From a virus, in the IMG/VR virus record IMGVR_UViG_3300001920_000005, positions 1-35,933 of that record: a stretch of 35,933 nt of DNA; one strand, 5' to 3'. Of this stretch, positions 22,603 through 31,644 are shown piece by piece. Within the stretch, counting starts at the first letter, position 1. Every line of letters begins with the position of its first letter. A program made the position numbers and the translations under genes. Below the pieces are notes generated by a model. That model saw nothing but the letters and a program-made list of their open reading frames with translations. It was not told the origin of the DNA and made no database searches.

Positions 22603-23247
22603 ATGTCCTTCGACGTCAACGTCTGGTCCAACGTGCAGGTCGCGATCCAGACCGCGCTGGGCGCAGCCAAAACCATCTCCGACATCAGCAAGGCCTCGCC
22701 CGCCGTCGCCGACAGCACCGCCCATGGCTTCACGACCGGCAAGATCGTGCTGCTGAAGATCAAAGGCATGCGCGAGCTCAACTGGCGCGTGGTGCGCGTC
22801 GGCGACGTCACCACCGACGACTTCGAGCTCGAGGGCATCGACTCCACCGACTTCCGCGACTTCGTCTCCGGCACCGCCGAAGAGGTGACCTTCGGTGCAG
22901 AAGCCGCCACGTTCCAGGACTTCAGCCCCAGCGGGGGCGAAGCGGCCGGTATCGGGATCAACACTATCCACGATGACCAGGACTTCGAGATCCCCGGCAA
23001 CCGCACCCCGCTGATCATGCAGTCGAACTCCCTTTGGGTGCCCGATGACCCCGCGCTGGTGGCGATGAAGGGCTTCGACATGACCAAGACCCCCGGCTGT
23101 GCCCTGCTCGAGTTCGCCACCGGCGCACGCGTGCTCATGGCCGCGTACATGAGCGCGAATCTGGCGCCCGGCGGCGCGGCCGGTGCACCGGTCACCACCT
23201 CGGTGAGCCTGCGGGTGCGCGGCCAGTTGACCATGTACGCGGATTGA
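22603..23247 (+). CDS. major tail tube protein
   Basis: 214 aa from ATG 22603, with CAGGAG upstream. Beta-rich fold with an internal loop (ADSTAHGFTTGKIVLLKIKG; FELEGIDSTDF) and a C-terminal strand TSVSLRVRGQLTMY, consistent with siphophage tube proteins of the TP901/lambda V type. Polymerises around the tape measure. The next genes are the tail assembly chaperones. Confidence 0.8.
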   Translation: MSFDVNVWSNVQVAIQTALGAAKTISDISKASPAVADSTAHGFTTGKIVLLKIKGMRELNWRVVRVGDVTTDDFELEGIDSTDFRDFVSGTAEEVTFGAEAATFQDFSPSGGEAAGIGINTIHDDQDFEIPGNRTPLIMQSNSLWVPDDPALVAMKGFDMTKTPGCALLEFATGARVLMAAYMSANLAPGGAAGAPVTTSVSLRVRGQLTMYAD

Positions 23248-23257
23248 GGGCGCTCGC

Positions 23258-23629
23258 ATGGCGCTTCTCAAACGCAACGAGGTCAAGACACCCTCCCTGC
23301 GCAAGGAGACCGTCACGGTCGAAGCGCTGGGCGGCGATGTCGTCGTGCGCGGTCTGTTGCTGAGCGAGCTGATCGAGCGACATCAGGTCGTGCAGTCCAG
23401 CAAGAAGCAGGCTGCCGGCGAAACAGCCGAGCAGGCCGCAGCGCGGGCCGGCGCACAGATCTGCGCGCTCACGCTGGCGAAGACCGTCTGCCTGGCCGAC
23501 GGCGAGCCGCTCTACAGCGTGCACGAGTGGGAGATGTTTGGCGCGCAGCACCCGGGGCAAGCCCTGCAGCTGTTTCACGTGTCCGAGCGCCTCAGCGGCC
23601 AGGTCGCGGGGGCCGTCGAAAAAAACTAG
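23258..23629 (+). CDS. tail assembly chaperone G-like
   Basis: 123 aa. Helical, with LLLSELIERHQVVQSSKKQ and a WEMFGAQHPGQALQLFHVSERLSG end. Position after the tube and before the tape measure, and the slippery heptamer just before its stop, mark it as the G protein of the lambda G/GT pair. It coats the tape measure during tail assembly. Confidence 0.82.
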   Translation: MALLKRNEVKTPSLRKETVTVEALGGDVVVRGLLLSELIERHQVVQSSKKQAAGETAEQAAARAGAQICALTLAKTVCLADGEPLYSVHEWEMFGAQHPGQALQLFHVSERLSGQVAGAVEKN

Positions 23630-23976
23630 CCACCCAGCCGGACCGGCGCTTCGCCTTCGTTCTCGCCCTCCGGCTGGGCTGCACTGTCGAGGAACTGGGC
23701 GAGCGCATGAGCGCACTGGAGTTTGCCGAATGGAAAGCCATCTTCGCCCTCGAGGAGCTGCACCCGGCAAGCCAACGCGCGCGCCACGCGCAGCTGCTGG
23801 CCTCGGCGCTCAACGGGCCGGCGAAGCGTCGCGACGGACGCGCCTGGCGCGGCGCCGACCTCCTTCCAGCGGACCCCTGGGCGAAGCTGGCGGCGCATCG
23901 CACCGCGCCCCGGCAGATCACCACGCAGCAGCTCGCATCACAGGTTGCTGCGCTTAACCGCCTGATCCAACCATGA
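23258..23976 (+). CDS. tail assembly chaperone GT fusion by -1 frameshift
   Basis: Predicted 239-aa product: the G frame to base 23625, then -1 into a frame open to the TGA at 23974-23976 (LATQPDRRFAFVLALRLGC...). The slippery site is A AAA AAC at 23620-23626, read in the zero frame as GAA AAA AAC then TAG. The T-part has no good start of its own and overlaps the tape-measure start. Lambda makes gpGT in the same way. Confidence 0.82.
23620..23626 (+). promoter_or_regulatory. -1 ribosomal frameshift site A AAA AAC
   Basis: Perfect X XXY YYZ heptamer in the correct phase, one codon before the TAG at 23627-23629. A GCCG-GAC-CGGC mini-stem (23637-23647) begins ten bases downstream; any stimulatory role is unproven. 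Confidence 0.82.
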
Positions 23977-25928
23977 ACCCACGCATCAACCTCACCGCCC
24001 AGGACCGCACCGCCGCGGCCTTCGCTGCTGTGACCAGGCGCGTGGAGAAGCTCGGCTTTAACCTCGACACATTGAAGGGCACCGCCCTTGGCGCGCTGGG
24101 TGCGCTGGCCATCCCGGTGTCGGCCGCCGGCCTGATCTCGATGCTCAACAGCACGCGAGCGGTGGTCGATGGCTTCAAGGACCTGAGCGACGCCACCGGT
24201 TCATCGATCGAGAACATCAGCGCGCTCGACCGCCTTGCCCGCGAGACGGGCGGCAACTTCGATCAGGTCAGCACCACGCTGCTGAAGTTCAACCAGGTGC
24301 TGAAGGACGCCAACCCGGACAACGGCGCTGGCGCTGTGTTCAAGGCGCTCAACCTGGAGATCGAGGAGCTCAAGCGCCTGGACCCGGTGGAGGCGCTGCG
24401 TGCGACCGCCGTCGCCCTGCAGGGCTTCGCGGACGACGGCAACAAGGCCCGTGCCGTGCAGGAGTTGTTCGGCAAGTCGGTCAAGGAAGTCGGCCCGCTG
24501 CTAAAGGACCTGGCCGAAGCCAACGAGCTGGTCGCCACCATGACCACGGAGTCGGCCGAGGAGGTGGACCGCTTCAACAAGGAGATGGCCCGCCTGCAGG
24601 CCAACACCACAGACGTCTGGCGCAGCCTGAGCGTGGATGGCATTGCGGCGATGAACAAGATCATCGACCGCTTCAACGCCGCGCGCGCCAGCGGCAAGAG
24701 CTTCTGGGAGGCCCAGTCGGAGGGGTACTGGGCGTGGGTGCGCCAGATGTACGGCATCGAGGAGAAGCTGCCGCAGCGCTTCCAGCCCACCTTCAGCGCC
24801 GACGACCAGAGCGGAGCAGAGACGGCCCGCCTGCGCCGCCAGAACGAACGCCCCAGCCTGGCTGTGCCGGAGAAGCCCGAAAAGCCCAAGCCCCCGGGCA
24901 CGCCCAAGGATCCGCTGGCCGAGTCCAAGCGCTACCTGGAGAACCTGCAACGCCAACTCGAATCGCTCGAGGAGCTCACCGCGGTCGAGCAAGCGCAGCG
25001 CGACCTCGCGCTGGGGCGACTGGGCAAAGTCACCGCCGAACAGGAACGCCAGATCCTGGCCACCGCGCAGCAGATCGACATGGAGCGCGAGCTCGCGGCC
25101 GCCACCAAGGAAGCCGACGACCTGCGCCAGGAGAGCGCCCGCAAGGCGCGTGAGGCGGCCGAGGATCGCCGCCAGACCCTGGAGGACCTGGTCAACGCCG
25201 GCGCCACGGCCAAGCTGGAGAAGCAGCGGGCCGTCATCCAGGAACTCACCTCCGCGTACGAGCGCCAGGAGAAGGGTCTCTTCGACGGTGCCGATGCGCA
25301 GCAGAAGTACACCGAGGCGGTGCAGGCCTATCTCGGTATCGCCGACGAGCAAGCCCAGAAGATCTCCGAAGTCGACCAGTTCACGATCCGCGCCGCCGAG
25401 AACATCCAGGACTACCTGGGCGAGTCGCTCTTCAACGTGCTGGAGGGCAACTTCGACGACATCCTCGGCAGCTTCATGTCGATGCTCAACCGCATGGTGG
25501 CCGAGGCTGCGGCGGCACAGCTCGCGAAGCACCTGTTCGGTGGGCTGGTTGGTGGCGGCAGCGGCTCGGGCCTGCTGGGCAACTTCCTCGGCACGGCCGC
25601 CGGCGCCCTGTTCGGTACCGGTGGCACGGCCGCGGTGGCCAGCTCCATGGGCGGCAACTCGCTCGACAACTTCCTGAGCCTCAACGGCAACTTCAGCGGT
25701 GTGAGCGTGCCCAAGTTCGACGTCGGGTCGGACTTCGTGCCGCGAGACATGCTCGCCGTCGTGCACCGTGGCGAAGCCATCATCCCGGCCGCCGAGAACA
25801 TGCAGGGCGGCGGTCGCGGGGACACCACGATCAACTTCTCCATCCAGGGCCCGATCGATCGGCGCACTGAAGCGCAAATCGCCAAGGCCGCTGCGAGGGG
25901 TCTCCAGGCTGCTCAAAGGAACATGTGA
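23973..25928 (+). CDS. tape measure protein
   Basis: 651 aa, beginning inside the GT stop (ATGA). It has the usual layout: N-terminal helical domain (FAAVTRRVEKLGFNLDTLKGTA), a hydrophobic segment (ALGALGALAIPVSAAGLISML), long coiled coil from about 310 to 450 (LENLQRQLESLEELTAVEQ...), a Gly-rich hydrophobic region (GGLVGGGSGSGLLGNF) and a C-terminal motif (FDVGSDFVPRDMLAVVHRGEAI). It sets tail length; at about 1.5 angstrom per residue a tail near 100 nm would be expected. Confidence 0.93.
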   Translation: MNPRINLTAQDRTAAAFAAVTRRVEKLGFNLDTLKGTALGALGALAIPVSAAGLISMLNSTRAVVDGFKDLSDATGSSIENISALDRLARETGGNFDQVSTTLLKFNQVLKDANPDNGAGAVFKALNLEIEELKRLDPVEALRATAVALQGFADDGNKARAVQELFGKSVKEVGPLLKDLAEANELVATMTTESAEEVDRFNKEMARLQANTTDVWRSLSVDGIAAMNKIIDRFNAARASGKSFWEAQSEGYWAWVRQMYGIEEKLPQRFQPTFSADDQSGAETARLRRQNERPSLAVPEKPEKPKPPGTPKDPLAESKRYLENLQRQLESLEELTAVEQAQRDLALGRLGKVTAEQERQILATAQQIDMERELAAATKEADDLRQESARKAREAAEDRRQTLEDLVNAGATAKLEKQRAVIQELTSAYERQEKGLFDGADAQQKYTEAVQAYLGIADEQAQKISEVDQFTIRAAENIQDYLGESLFNVLEGNFDDILGSFMSMLNRMVAEAAAAQLAKHLFGGLVGGGSGSGLLGNFLGTAAGALFGTGGTAAVASSMGGNSLDNFLSLNGNFSGVSVPKFDVGSDFVPRDMLAVVHRGEAIIPAAENMQGGGRGDTTINFSIQGPIDRRTEAQIAKAAARGLQAAQRNM

Positions 25929-26542
25929 TGTCGTTCTACGAGGAGCTATTTCCCGTTGGCATCTCCAGGAACATGCAAGGCGGCCCAGCCTTTCTGGCAA
26001 TGGAGGCCAACACCATTGGTGGCAATCGGTACACCAACCTGCTCGACCCCTATCCGCTGCATGAATTCAGTCTGGCACACCCGGTTCGCACGCGCGAAGA
26101 GTTCGAAGAGCTTCGCGCCTTTTTCTGGGTAGTTCGTGGCATCGACGGCTTCCGGTTTCAAGATCCTTCGGACTACCTGGCAACGCCAGCCAACACCTCG
26201 CTGACCCTGATCAGCGGGACGACGTGGCAGCTCAACCGCATCTACGTGAGCCCGGGCCGCACCGCGATTCGTCCGATCTACAAGCCCGCGTCCGGTCTGA
26301 AAGTCTGGCGAACCCGCAGCGGCGTGACGAGCGACATCACCGGCACCAGCACGATCACGACGACCAATGGCCAGGTGGTGATCGAGAGCCACATGAGCGG
26401 CGATACGTACACGTGGTCCGGTGAGTTTCACATCCCCGCCGCGTTTGCCGAGCCTCGCGCTCTATTTCGCGTGCTCGGTGGTTCATCCATGCTCACCGAG
26501 TGGCCGGACATCACGATCCGTGAGACGCGGGAGATCGCATGA
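25928..26542 (+). CDS. DUF2460-like tail-tip protein (GTA gp12-like)
   Basis: 204 aa from ATG 25928, overlapping the tape-measure stop by one base. Contains RTREEFEELRAFFWVVRGIDGFRFQDPSDYLA, the DUF2460 pattern of distal tail proteins in GTA-like tails. It forms a ring at the tube tip. Operon order with the next three genes matches the Rhodobacter GTA tail tip (gp12-gp15). Confidence 0.85.
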   Translation: MSFYEELFPVGISRNMQGGPAFLAMEANTIGGNRYTNLLDPYPLHEFSLAHPVRTREEFEELRAFFWVVRGIDGFRFQDPSDYLATPANTSLTLISGTTWQLNRIYVSPGRTAIRPIYKPASGLKVWRTRSGVTSDITGTSTITTTNGQVVIESHMSGDTYTWSGEFHIPAAFAEPRALFRVLGGSSMLTEWPDITIRETREIA

Positions 26543-27441
26543 GCATCCCTGCCGCTCTCCAGGCGCACTACGACACCGGCCACACATGCATGGGTGTTGC
26601 TCTTCTCATCCAGCGCAAGGACGGTCAGATCTACGGTATGAGTTCGACCGGCAAGCCACTGGTGCTGGACATCACGCCTTGGGACCTGGCGCCCTGGTCC
26701 TTGGCCGGTGAGACCGCGTTCGCGTTTGACGCCACCCCCGGGTTGAACTTCTCTGATATCGAGAGCTCTGCGGGCTTCGAGGTGGACAACGCCGAGATCA
26801 CCACACTTAACGACGGCGGGTTGTTTACCGAAGCCGACATCCTTGCAGGCCGCTGGTTCGGGGCACGCTTTAGGCTGTTCTTGTACCGCTGGGACGTGGA
26901 GACCCCCACGATCGCCAACGATGTGGAAACGCTGAAGGTTGGCACGCTTGGTCAGCCGCAGTGCGACCGCACCAAGGTGACGGTGGAGATGCGCTGTCTG
27001 AAGCAACTCCTGCAGCAGCCTATCGGCATCGTTTCCCAGCCGACCTGTCGTGTGCGTTTTGGGTCGCAAGGCGAGGCGCAGTGCAACAAGGACCCAGCGC
27101 CGTTCACCTTCTCGTTGACCGTCACTGGCGTGACGAGCAATCGTGTTTTCACCGCCAGCGCAGCCACCCAGGACCCCGACTTCTTCGGCTACGGCTTTCT
27201 GCGCTGGCTGACCGGCGCGAACGCGGGGCTTGAGGTTCAGGTCAGTGAGTTCGAGGCCGGCGTGTTCACGCTCACCGCGCCAATGATCTTCGACGTCGAG
27301 ATCGGCGACACCTTCGAGGCCGTTGCGGGATGCCGCGGCCGTCGTGCGGACTGCCGCGACAAGTTCGACAACATCCACAACATGCAGGCCGAGCCCGATC
27401 GGCCCACGACGGACCGCGTATTCAGCGGCAAGGGCGGATGA
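26539..27441 (+). CDS. DUF2163-like tail hub protein (GTA gp13/lambda gpL-like)
   Basis: 300 aa overlapping the previous stop (ATGA). An N-terminal domain (DTGHTCMGVALLIQRKDG, PWDLAPWSLAGETAF) and a C-terminal domain with Cys pairs (CRVRFGSQGEAQC; CRGRRADCRDKFDN). Homologues in this position include lambda gpL, which binds a 4Fe-4S cluster; conserved Cys here suggest the same, but this is inference. Located at the tail tip. Confidence 0.82.
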   Translation: MSIPAALQAHYDTGHTCMGVALLIQRKDGQIYGMSSTGKPLVLDITPWDLAPWSLAGETAFAFDATPGLNFSDIESSAGFEVDNAEITTLNDGGLFTEADILAGRWFGARFRLFLYRWDVETPTIANDVETLKVGTLGQPQCDRTKVTVEMRCLKQLLQQPIGIVSQPTCRVRFGSQGEAQCNKDPAPFTFSLTVTGVTSNRVFTASAATQDPDFFGYGFLRWLTGANAGLEVQVSEFEAGVFTLTAPMIFDVEIGDTFEAVAGCRGRRADCRDKFDNIHNMQAEPDRPTTDRVFSGKGG

Positions 27442-27878
27442 TCACCAGAGAACAGATTGTCCAGGCTGCCCGCGCCTACCTGGGTACGCCGTACCTGCAC
27501 CAGGGGCGCGTCGCTGGCCCCAATGGTGGTATCGACTGCGTGGGTCTGTGCGTGTGCGTTTCGTGGGACCTGGGCGTCAAGCCGCGTGGCTGGAACATCA
27601 CCGGGTATCGGCGCATTCCAGACGGTTACAGCCTGATGCGCCACCTCACCGAGCAGATGTCCGCTCAGGTCTCCCAGTCGGCCATGCAGCCCGGCGACAT
27701 GATCACTTTGGCGTGGGACCGCCACCCGCACCACGTGGGCATTCTGGGCGACTACCCGCACGGGGGGCTTTCCCTGATCCACGCCGATGGCCACTCGCGC
27801 AAGGTCGTCGAGCAGCGGCTGGTCTTCAGCGATCGCGCCAAGTTTGTGGCGGCCTTTGCTTTCCCAGGGGTCGGCTGA
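27438..27878 (+). CDS. NlpC/P60 tail-tip peptidase (GTA gp14-like)
   Basis: 146 aa starting in ATGA overlap. Catalytic Cys in GGIDCVGLC, His in HPHHVGILGD and a further polar residue in LIHADGHS form the NlpC/P60 triad. Such virion peptidases open peptidoglycan during DNA entry. Adjacent to hub genes as in GTA tails and lambda gpK. Confidence 0.85.
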   Translation: MITREQIVQAARAYLGTPYLHQGRVAGPNGGIDCVGLCVCVSWDLGVKPRGWNITGYRRIPDGYSLMRHLTEQMSAQVSQSAMQPGDMITLAWDRHPHHVGILGDYPHGGLSLIHADGHSRKVVEQRLVFSDRAKFVAAFAFPGVG

Positions 27879-30800
27879 TGGCTGTCGCGATTCCATTCAT
27901 CGGCGCAGCTGTCGGTGGCGCAATCGGCGGGACTTTCCTTGGCGTCAGTGCTGCGACGATCGGCTACTTCGCCGGCTCCCTGCTGGCCTCTGCACTGTTC
28001 AAGCCGCCCAATCAGCAAGGCCCACGTCTGGGCGATCGGCGCATCGTCGGCACCGAGTACGGGCAGGCGATTCCCTGGCTGGCCGGATCGCCTCGCCTCG
28101 CTGGTCAGTACATCTGGGTTAGCAAGCTGCGCGAAATCGCCAACACGCAGAAGGTCGGCAAGGGCGGCTCCCAGAAGGTCACCACGTACACCTACGAGTG
28201 TGACGTGATGATCATGCTCTCCGAGAACGTCACCGAGGGCGTGGCCCGCGACTGGCTCAATGCCGAGCTCATCCGCAACAACTCGCGCGTGAAGTCCAGC
28301 TTTGCCGATGCGGTGACGGTCTATACCGGCGCGCCCGACCAGATGCCGGACCCGACCTATGAGGCGGCGGTGGGGGCGGAGAACGCTCTGGCATACCGAG
28401 GCCGCACGACCATCGTGATTCGCGGCCTGCAGCTCGGCGGGGGAAAGCAACTGCCGAACCTCGAACACCAGGCGGTGAAAGAAGGGCAGCTGATCGTCGT
28501 TCAAGACTTTCAGGACTACAGCCAGAACCGCTTCGTGGTGACGCGCGACACCCTCAACCCCGCCGCAGGCTTTCAGGCGTGCACCACTGACCAGTTCAAG
28601 TTCGGCCAGTCGGGCTACTTCATCAACGGCGGCCCCACCGGCAGAGAGCCTGGTCTGATCGTCGGAAACAGTACCGATGTCGTGGACATCGGAGCCGGAG
28701 ATTGGTTTGTCGGCTGCTGGTGTTGGCTGGAGGACCGTAACGTTTCGCCGCGCGGCACCATATTCGCCAATCAAGTCAACACCGTGCCCATCAATGGCAT
28801 CTGGCTTCAGGTGCTCAACAGTGGCTCCAATCTTCGCTGCAATGTGAGGAACGACGGAAGTGCCGGGCCGACCAACCAGTACATCCTGGAGAGCGCGACC
28901 GGATGTCCCGTCGAACAGTGGTTCCACGCCGCGGTCGAGCGCAGCGGGACGACGCTGACGCTGTACCGCGATGGCGTGATCGTTGATCAGATCACCGGGA
29001 TTCCATCGGACTATCGCCTTGACCCCAATCAGCTCTGGTCCATCGGCGGAAGCCCTACGGGCAGCGCCGACAACTTCGGCGGTTATCTGGACGACTTCGA
29101 GTTCAGCACGGTCGCCCGCTATGGTGGCCTGGCGTTCACGCCTCCAACGTCTCCGCACGTGCCAGATCAGCACACGCAGATCTACGTTCCGTTCAACAGC
29201 CCGACTCAGTTGATCCCAGGTACCGAGCCGCTTGGGTCGGTCATCCAGCAGATGCTTTTGCGCGCAGGTTACTTCGGCGGTGAGATCGACGTCGATGCTG
29301 CGCTGGATACAACCGAGGTCTATGGCTACGTGACGGGTGAGGTCACCGGCACGCGCGCGCATCTGGAGACGCTGCGTCCCTTCGGAAAGTACGAGTCTTG
29401 CTGTGTCGACAAGCTCTATGTATTCCCTCGGTCCACGACGCCAGTTGGCACGATCGCTTGGGAGGACCTCGGAGCGTCTGAATCGCCTGACGCGACAGAG
29501 CCCTTTCCCTTGCAGCTTGGCAACGAGACCGAACTGCCAGGCCAGATTGCGTTGAAGTACCGCAACTGGTCTGCCGACCAGAACGTTGGCACCGAGTTCA
29601 GCGATCGCATCATCAGCACCCAGTTGAGCACGCAGGCGGTGGAGATGCCGTTTGTGATGACGCCTACGCAGGCCAAGAGCACCGTGGAGGCGATGCTGCT
29701 TGACCTGCTGGCTGGCTTGGGCAAGGTGACGATCAGCACTGGTGGGCGCAAGTACGCGTATGTGAAGCCCGGTGACATCGTAGAGGTCACCAATCCGGCC
29801 GGCCGCACCTTCCGCCTGCGAGTGCTCAGCAAGCGCGATTCGATCGTGATGATCGAGTTCCAGTGCACGCTGGATGACGCCAGCGCGCTCAATCCGCCCG
29901 CGATCACTTACGACGGTTACATCAGCACGGAAGACCCGGCACGCGTCCCTCCTGCGCTATGGGAAACGCTGCCCATTCCTGCCCTGGCTGACGGTGACGC
30001 GACCCAGCCAGGGCCCTACATCGCCATCTCGCCCGACAGAGTCGACGACAACGACGACTACCCCGGCGCGGTCTTCGTGCGGGCGAAGTTCCCAGAAGCC
30101 TACGAACAGGAATTCATCACTGCTGACGAGTGCGTGATCGGGGCCACGCTGACCGAACTGCCGGCTTTCGACAAGGGAAGCACCGCGGTCCAGTTCGATG
30201 CCAAGGTGCGTGTGCGGGTTCGCGGAGAGCTGAGCAGCTCCACCTGGGCTGACATCTTCGTCGACCGCACGATCAACGCCGCCGTGATCGGCAACGAGCC
30301 CGTTCGCTTCATCCGCGCAGACTTTGTGCAGGCCGACGGTGCGTTCAACATCTACGACATCTCGCAGATTCTTCGCGGCCAACTGGGGCAGGAGCACGAG
30401 ATCGTCGAGCACCCGATCAACACGCGCTTCGTGCTGCTCAACAGTTCGCTGCGCCGCATGGTCAACGAAACGACCGATATCGGCCAGACGCACCAGCTCA
30501 AAGCCGTCACCCTCAACACGTTGCTCTCCAGCGTGGACGGCGAGGACTTCACCGAAGACAGCGTGGCGCTCAAGCCCTACAGCCCGTGGAGCTTGCGCGC
30601 CTTGCCCGATGTGTCGGACCTCGCCGTCACCTGGCGGCGTCGCTCCCGGCTGGTGGCGCGATACACAGACGCCGGCACCTTTACGCCTTTGGGCGAGAGC
30701 GCTGAGGCCTACCGCGTGAAGGTGTACGACGGCGCCACCCTGGTGCGGACCTCAGACGTCACCAGCGCTGACTGGACGTATCCAGCGGCCGACATCACCT

Positions 30801-30904
30801 CAGACGGCTTCGCCTCCGGCGATCCCATCACCATCACCGTGCAGCAGCTCTCCGACCTGGTCGGCGAGGGCTTCACGGCCACCGTGGAGACATCTGCACC
30901 ATGA
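27878..30904 (+). CDS. large tail hub/megatron protein with LamG-like insertion
   Basis: 1008 aa from ATG 27878, one base overlap with the peptidase stop. The N-terminus has two Gly-rich hydrophobic segments (FIGAAVGGAIGGTFLG; TIGYFAGSLLASALF), then GTEYGQAIPWLAGSPRLAGQ and further hub domains as in GTA gp15/lambda gpJ-type proteins. Residues about 206-445 are not part of the usual hub: they include WFVGCWCWLEDRN, WFHAAVERSGTTLTLYRDG and YLDDFEFSTVARYGG, a concanavalin/LamG-type jelly roll. The usual hub sequence resumes at EPLGSVIQQMLLRAGY. The C-terminal 400 residues form beta-rich fibre-attachment domains. It likely binds carbohydrate at the host surface through the insertion. Confidence 0.88.
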   Translation: MAVAIPFIGAAVGGAIGGTFLGVSAATIGYFAGSLLASALFKPPNQQGPRLGDRRIVGTEYGQAIPWLAGSPRLAGQYIWVSKLREIANTQKVGKGGSQKVTTYTYECDVMIMLSENVTEGVARDWLNAELIRNNSRVKSSFADAVTVYTGAPDQMPDPTYEAAVGAENALAYRGRTTIVIRGLQLGGGKQLPNLEHQAVKEGQLIVVQDFQDYSQNRFVVTRDTLNPAAGFQACTTDQFKFGQSGYFINGGPTGREPGLIVGNSTDVVDIGAGDWFVGCWCWLEDRNVSPRGTIFANQVNTVPINGIWLQVLNSGSNLRCNVRNDGSAGPTNQYILESATGCPVEQWFHAAVERSGTTLTLYRDGVIVDQITGIPSDYRLDPNQLWSIGGSPTGSADNFGGYLDDFEFSTVARYGGLAFTPPTSPHVPDQHTQIYVPFNSPTQLIPGTEPLGSVIQQMLLRAGYFGGEIDVDAALDTTEVYGYVTGEVTGTRAHLETLRPFGKYESCCVDKLYVFPRSTTPVGTIAWEDLGASESPDATEPFPLQLGNETELPGQIALKYRNWSADQNVGTEFSDRIISTQLSTQAVEMPFVMTPTQAKSTVEAMLLDLLAGLGKVTISTGGRKYAYVKPGDIVEVTNPAGRTFRLRVLSKRDSIVMIEFQCTLDDASALNPPAITYDGYISTEDPARVPPALWETLPIPALADGDATQPGPYIAISPDRVDDNDDYPGAVFVRAKFPEAYEQEFITADECVIGATLTELPAFDKGSTAVQFDAKVRVRVRGELSSSTWADIFVDRTINAAVIGNEPVRFIRADFVQADGAFNIYDISQILRGQLGQEHEIVEHPINTRFVLLNSSLRRMVNETTDIGQTHQLKAVTLNTLLSSVDGEDFTEDSVALKPYSPWSLRALPDVSDLAVTWRRRSRLVARYTDAGTFTPLGESAEAYRVKVYDGATLVRTSDVTSADWTYPAADITSDGFASGDPITITVQQLSDLVGEGFTATVETSAP

Positions 30905-31644
30905 GCGCACCTCGCGTACCTGGCGGAAACCCCGCCGACCCTTTCCCGATCGTCAACGAGGCGCTGAACATTCTTGCCCACCAGGAGGTCTTTGGCCGCG
31001 ACCCTGAAACGACCGCTGGGCTGGATTGGGGCTACCTCGGCGGCAGATGGGGCGGCTTCACCGTGGTCGCCGACGTCGAGACGCTGACCGACGACGACGT
31101 GACCTACATGGTCGTGGAGCGCGCCACCGGCGCAGTGAGTTTCAGCACCGCGACAACGAACTGGAACAACCTTGCGGACTACGCACGGGTGTTCGAGCTG
31201 ACCGCTGCGTCGGGTGTGGTGACCGCAGTGGACTATCGCGGCGGCCCAGGTGGCGTGCATGGGCAGGTGCCTGCCGGTGCCGGATCGGTGCAAGCCATCA
31301 TCATCGCGGTCGGCGACGAGACCAGCGATCTCACCACCGGCACGAACAAGGTGCGGTTTCGAATGCCCTACCCATTCACGTTGAGTGAAGTCCGTGCCAA
31401 CGTGAATACGGCGCCCACCGGGGCCAACATCGTCGTGGACATCAACGAGAGCGGATCGAGCATTCTGTCGACCAAGCTCTCGATCGATGCTACCGAAAGC
31501 ACAAGCACGACCGCTGCCACACCCGCGGTCATCAGCGATGCGGCGCTGGCCGACGATGCCGAAATGTCCATCGACATCGATCAAGTCGGCAGCACGATCG
31601 CCGGTGCTGGTTTGAAGGTGGCCTTGATCGGGACCAAGACGTGA
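30901..31644 (+). CDS. tail fibre protein
   Basis: 247 aa, ATGA overlap with the hub stop. N-terminal attachment region (PFPIVNEALNILAHQEVFGRD), a short linker with GGPGGVHGQVPAG, and a C-terminal beta domain (FRMPYPFTLSEVRANVNTAP; DDAEMSIDIDQVGSTIAG) common at the end of phage fibres and likely a receptor or trimerisation domain. Next to the hub gene. Confidence 0.75.
   Translation: MSAPRVPGGNPADPFPIVNEALNILAHQEVFGRDPETTAGLDWGYLGGRWGGFTVVADVETLTDDDVTYMVVERATGAVSFSTATTNWNNLADYARVFELTAASGVVTAVDYRGGPGGVHGQVPAGAGSVQAIIIAVGDETSDLTTGTNKVRFRMPYPFTLSEVRANVNTAPTGANIVVDINESGSSILSTKLSIDATESTSTTAATPAVISDAALADDAEMSIDIDQVGSTIAGAGLKVALIGTKT

Noticed and set aside
24501-26000. Minus-strand frame of 499 codons opposite the tape measure
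   Set aside because: Shadow of the coiled-coil tape-measure gene.
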